Positions 30,243 through 31,299 of a stretch of DNA of 31,299 bases are shown piece after piece. The stretch is from DASUPK01 sp036505735 (GTDB taxonomy: Bacteria; Actinomycetota; Thermoleophilia; Solirubrobacterales; 70-9). The number at the start of each line of letters is the position of its first letter. The stretch's first letter is position 1. Location of the stretch: contig DASXSZ010000159.1 of NCBI GenBank assembly GCA_036505735.1, forward strand, positions 1 through 31,299, given 5' to 3'. The translations under genes and the position numbers were made by a program. The notes below the pieces were generated by a model. The model did not search any database. It saw nothing but the letters and a program-made list of their open reading frames with translations, and had not been told where the DNA came from.

Positions 30243-30679
30243 TGAGGGGCGCCGAGAGCAGCTGGAGCGAGCGAGCCCTGATGGCGCTCTCCGAGGCCGG
30301 CTTCCGCAGTGGCGGGGGCCGCCGCCAGGTGGTCCGGCTGCTCGGCGACGAGGACTGCGCGCTCACAGCGCTCGAGATCGACCGCCGCCTGCAAGGAGTG
30401 GGCCGGGCGACCGTCTACCGCGCGCTCGATCAGCTCGAGGGGCTCGGGCTGATCCAGCGGGTCGACGTCGGCGGGGACGCCGCCGGGTACGAGCGGGTCG
30501 ATCCCAGCGGCCACCACCATCACATCGTCTGCGAGCAGTGCGGCCGGGTCGTCGCGTTCGAGGACGACGGGCTGGAGAGGGCGATCCTCGCCCTGGCCAA
30601 GCGGCCGGACTTCACCGTCTCGAGTCACGAGGTGACCCTGCGCGGCGAGTGCGCGAGCTGCGGGCGCGCGGCTCGCTAG
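30242..30679 (+). CDS. zur: Fur family metalloregulator, probably Zur
   Basis: Zinc-responsive repressor, last gene of the operon. The 145-residue protein has the winged helix (about 25-75) with the recognition segment GRATVYRALDQLEGLGLIQR (54-73), the metal region GYERVDPSGHHHHIVCEQCG (82-101) and a second CxxC at Cys137/Cys140. Cys97 and Cys100 complete the structural zinc site. The HHHH just before the first CxxC is common in Zur. The frame is open far upstream, but the ATG at 30242, sharing a base with the preceding stop, is clearly right. Fur proper or Mur is possible; the transport genes favour zinc. Confidence 0.9.
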   Translation: MRGAESSWSERALMALSEAGFRSGGGRRQVVRLLGDEDCALTALEIDRRLQGVGRATVYRALDQLEGLGLIQRVDVGGDAAGYERVDPSGHHHHIVCEQCGRVVAFEDDGLERAILALAKRPDFTVSSHEVTLRGECASCGRAAR

Positions 30680-30837
30680 GGCCGGGTCTTCTCGAGCTCC
30701 TGCCGCTCGCGGTCCTCACGGCGCTGCTGCCTGAGGGCGTGCAACGAGGCCGCCAGCACGACCAGCACCGGGATCGCGTACGGGATCCACAGGTACCAGT
30801 GCCCCAGGTGGGCGAGCGGAATGACCGCGCCGGCCAT
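30676..30837 (-). CDS. Small single-pass membrane protein (53 residues)
   Basis: Short protein MAGAVIPLAHLGHWYLWIPY... with one hydrophobic helix (about 14-34) and a highly charged Arg/Glu-rich cytoplasmic tail (36-53). The LAHLGHWY stretch recalls small conserved actinobacterial membrane proteins, but I know no function. The stop codons of this gene and of the Fur-type gene share the tetramer CTAG (30676-30679), with no spare bases. The frame is open further upstream, but that part is Pro/Arg-rich shadow sequence, so the ATG at 30837 is preferred. Confidence 0.6.
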   Translation of the reverse strand: MAGAVIPLAHLGHWYLWIPYAIPVLVVLAASLHALRQQRREDRERQELEKTRP

Positions 30838-30862
30838 GCGAGGAGTGTGGCAGCCTCCGCGT

Positions 30863-31299
30863 GTGGGACGGGGTCGGGAGAGCCGGCAGTTCGGGGTCGC
30901 CGCCCTCGCATTGTTCGCCCTCGGCCTGGCGCTCACCGCGGCCGGCTGCGGCAGCGCAAAGACCTTCACCGCGCAGGAGCTCGTCGACCGGATCCAGCAG
31001 GAGGGCGTCGCGATCAGACTCGGTCCACGGATGCCCAGCGGGGGCGACGCGCAGGGCGTCTATTCGGTGACGCTGCCGCCCCTGAAGGGCGAGCCGGCGC
31101 CGCCGCCGGGATCGGATTCGGGGCCGGGGGCGAGTGGCTCGCTGTACGTGTTCGGGGACACCGGTGGCGCGGAGGACGAGCTCACCGCGTGCCGCGCCTC
31201 GGGCGGCCTGCTCTGCTTCCGCGCTGCCAACATCGTCGTCGTCCTCGACAACGAGGGCAGCGGCCTGGAGCCGCAGCGCCTCGGCGTCGCGATCCGCCG
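30863..31299 (+). CDS. Putative lipoprotein, unknown function (3' end beyond window)
   Basis: An open frame runs to the window edge with no stop. It begins with a basic n-region, a hydrophobic stretch and the lipobox LTAAGC (Cys29 if GTG 30863 is used). The mature part FTAQELVDRIQQEGVAIRLG looks like a small alpha/beta domain. It is followed by a Pro/Gly loop (about 75-93), LYVFGDT (about 95-101) and two cysteines that could pair (about 109 and 117). Alternative starts in frame are ATG 30836 and GTG 30845; the ATG would overlap the start codon of the opposite gene. No family is recognised. At least 145 residues are present. Confidence 0.68.
   Translation, partial: MGRGRESRQFGVAALALFALGLALTAAGCGSAKTFTAQELVDRIQQEGVAIRLGPRMPSGGDAQGVYSVTLPPLKGEPAPPPGSDSGPGASGSLYVFGDTGGAEDELTACRASGGLLCFRAANIVVVLDNEGSGLEPQRLGVAIR

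Noticed and set aside
1..31299. Mobile elements, CRISPR arrays, tRNA or rRNA genes
   Set aside because: No transposase-like protein, regularly spaced repeats, cloverleaf or rRNA-like stretch was seen on either strand.

Overview
The window is about two-thirds or more G+C, gene-dense and without long gaps; the largest intergenic space is about 230 bases. It carries a CysO-like sulfur carrier, an F420-type PPOX oxidoreductase, a Bacillus/actinobacteria-type SUF system using SufU, frequent GTG/TTG starts and several promoter-like hexamers placed as expected for leaderless transcripts. Together these point to a high-GC actinobacterium. A deep-branching group such as Thermoleophilia (Solirubrobacterales-like) is my best guess, but this is inferred from gene content and not proven. 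I see no rRNA, tRNA, insertion sequence, phage gene or CRISPR array.

Region 1 (1-12,057) is a cell-surface polysaccharide locus. It has an ABC-2 export permease, four family-2-type glycosyltransferases, two SAM-dependent methyltransferases, a polyprenyl-phosphate glycosyl-1-phosphate transferase, an O-antigen ligase/polymerase with a TPR tail, a small secreted or anchored Ser/Thr-rich protein, and a secreted clan-A glycoside hydrolase. Genes from 877 to 7,049 alternate strictly in strand and form three convergent pairs with overlapping 3' ends.

Region 2 (12,041-17,292) is mixed metabolism. A sulfur-transfer set (CysO-like carrier, rhodanese-ThiF fusion, stand-alone rhodanese) lies on the minus strand, followed by a cupin and HtpX. 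A divergent MarR regulator is coupled to a PPOX/F420 oxidoreductase. A CapA-type metallophosphatase-fold protein ends the region.

Region 3 (17,348-25,960) is iron-sulfur cluster assembly split in two. The first half is Rrf2 regulator-sufC-sufS-sufU and the second is Rieske ferredoxin-sufB-sufD. Between them, on the opposite strand, are lemA and a DUF2207 membrane protein with a poly-glycine tail. SufS and SufU supply sulfur to the SufBCD scaffold, and the Rrf2 protein probably senses cluster status.

Region 4 (25,965-31,299) is metal (zinc) homeostasis: an SnoaL-like protein, then a divergent tightly packed operon. That operon encodes a 67-residue unknown protein, a permease/solute-binding protein fusion with an internal lipobox, ZnuC, a second permease and a Fur/Zur regulator, the last four with overlapping genes. 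An AT-rich Fur-like site lies upstream. A small membrane protein and a truncated lipoprotein gene close the window. The ZnuB-ZnuA fusion with its internal lipoprotein signal is the most unusual single item here.
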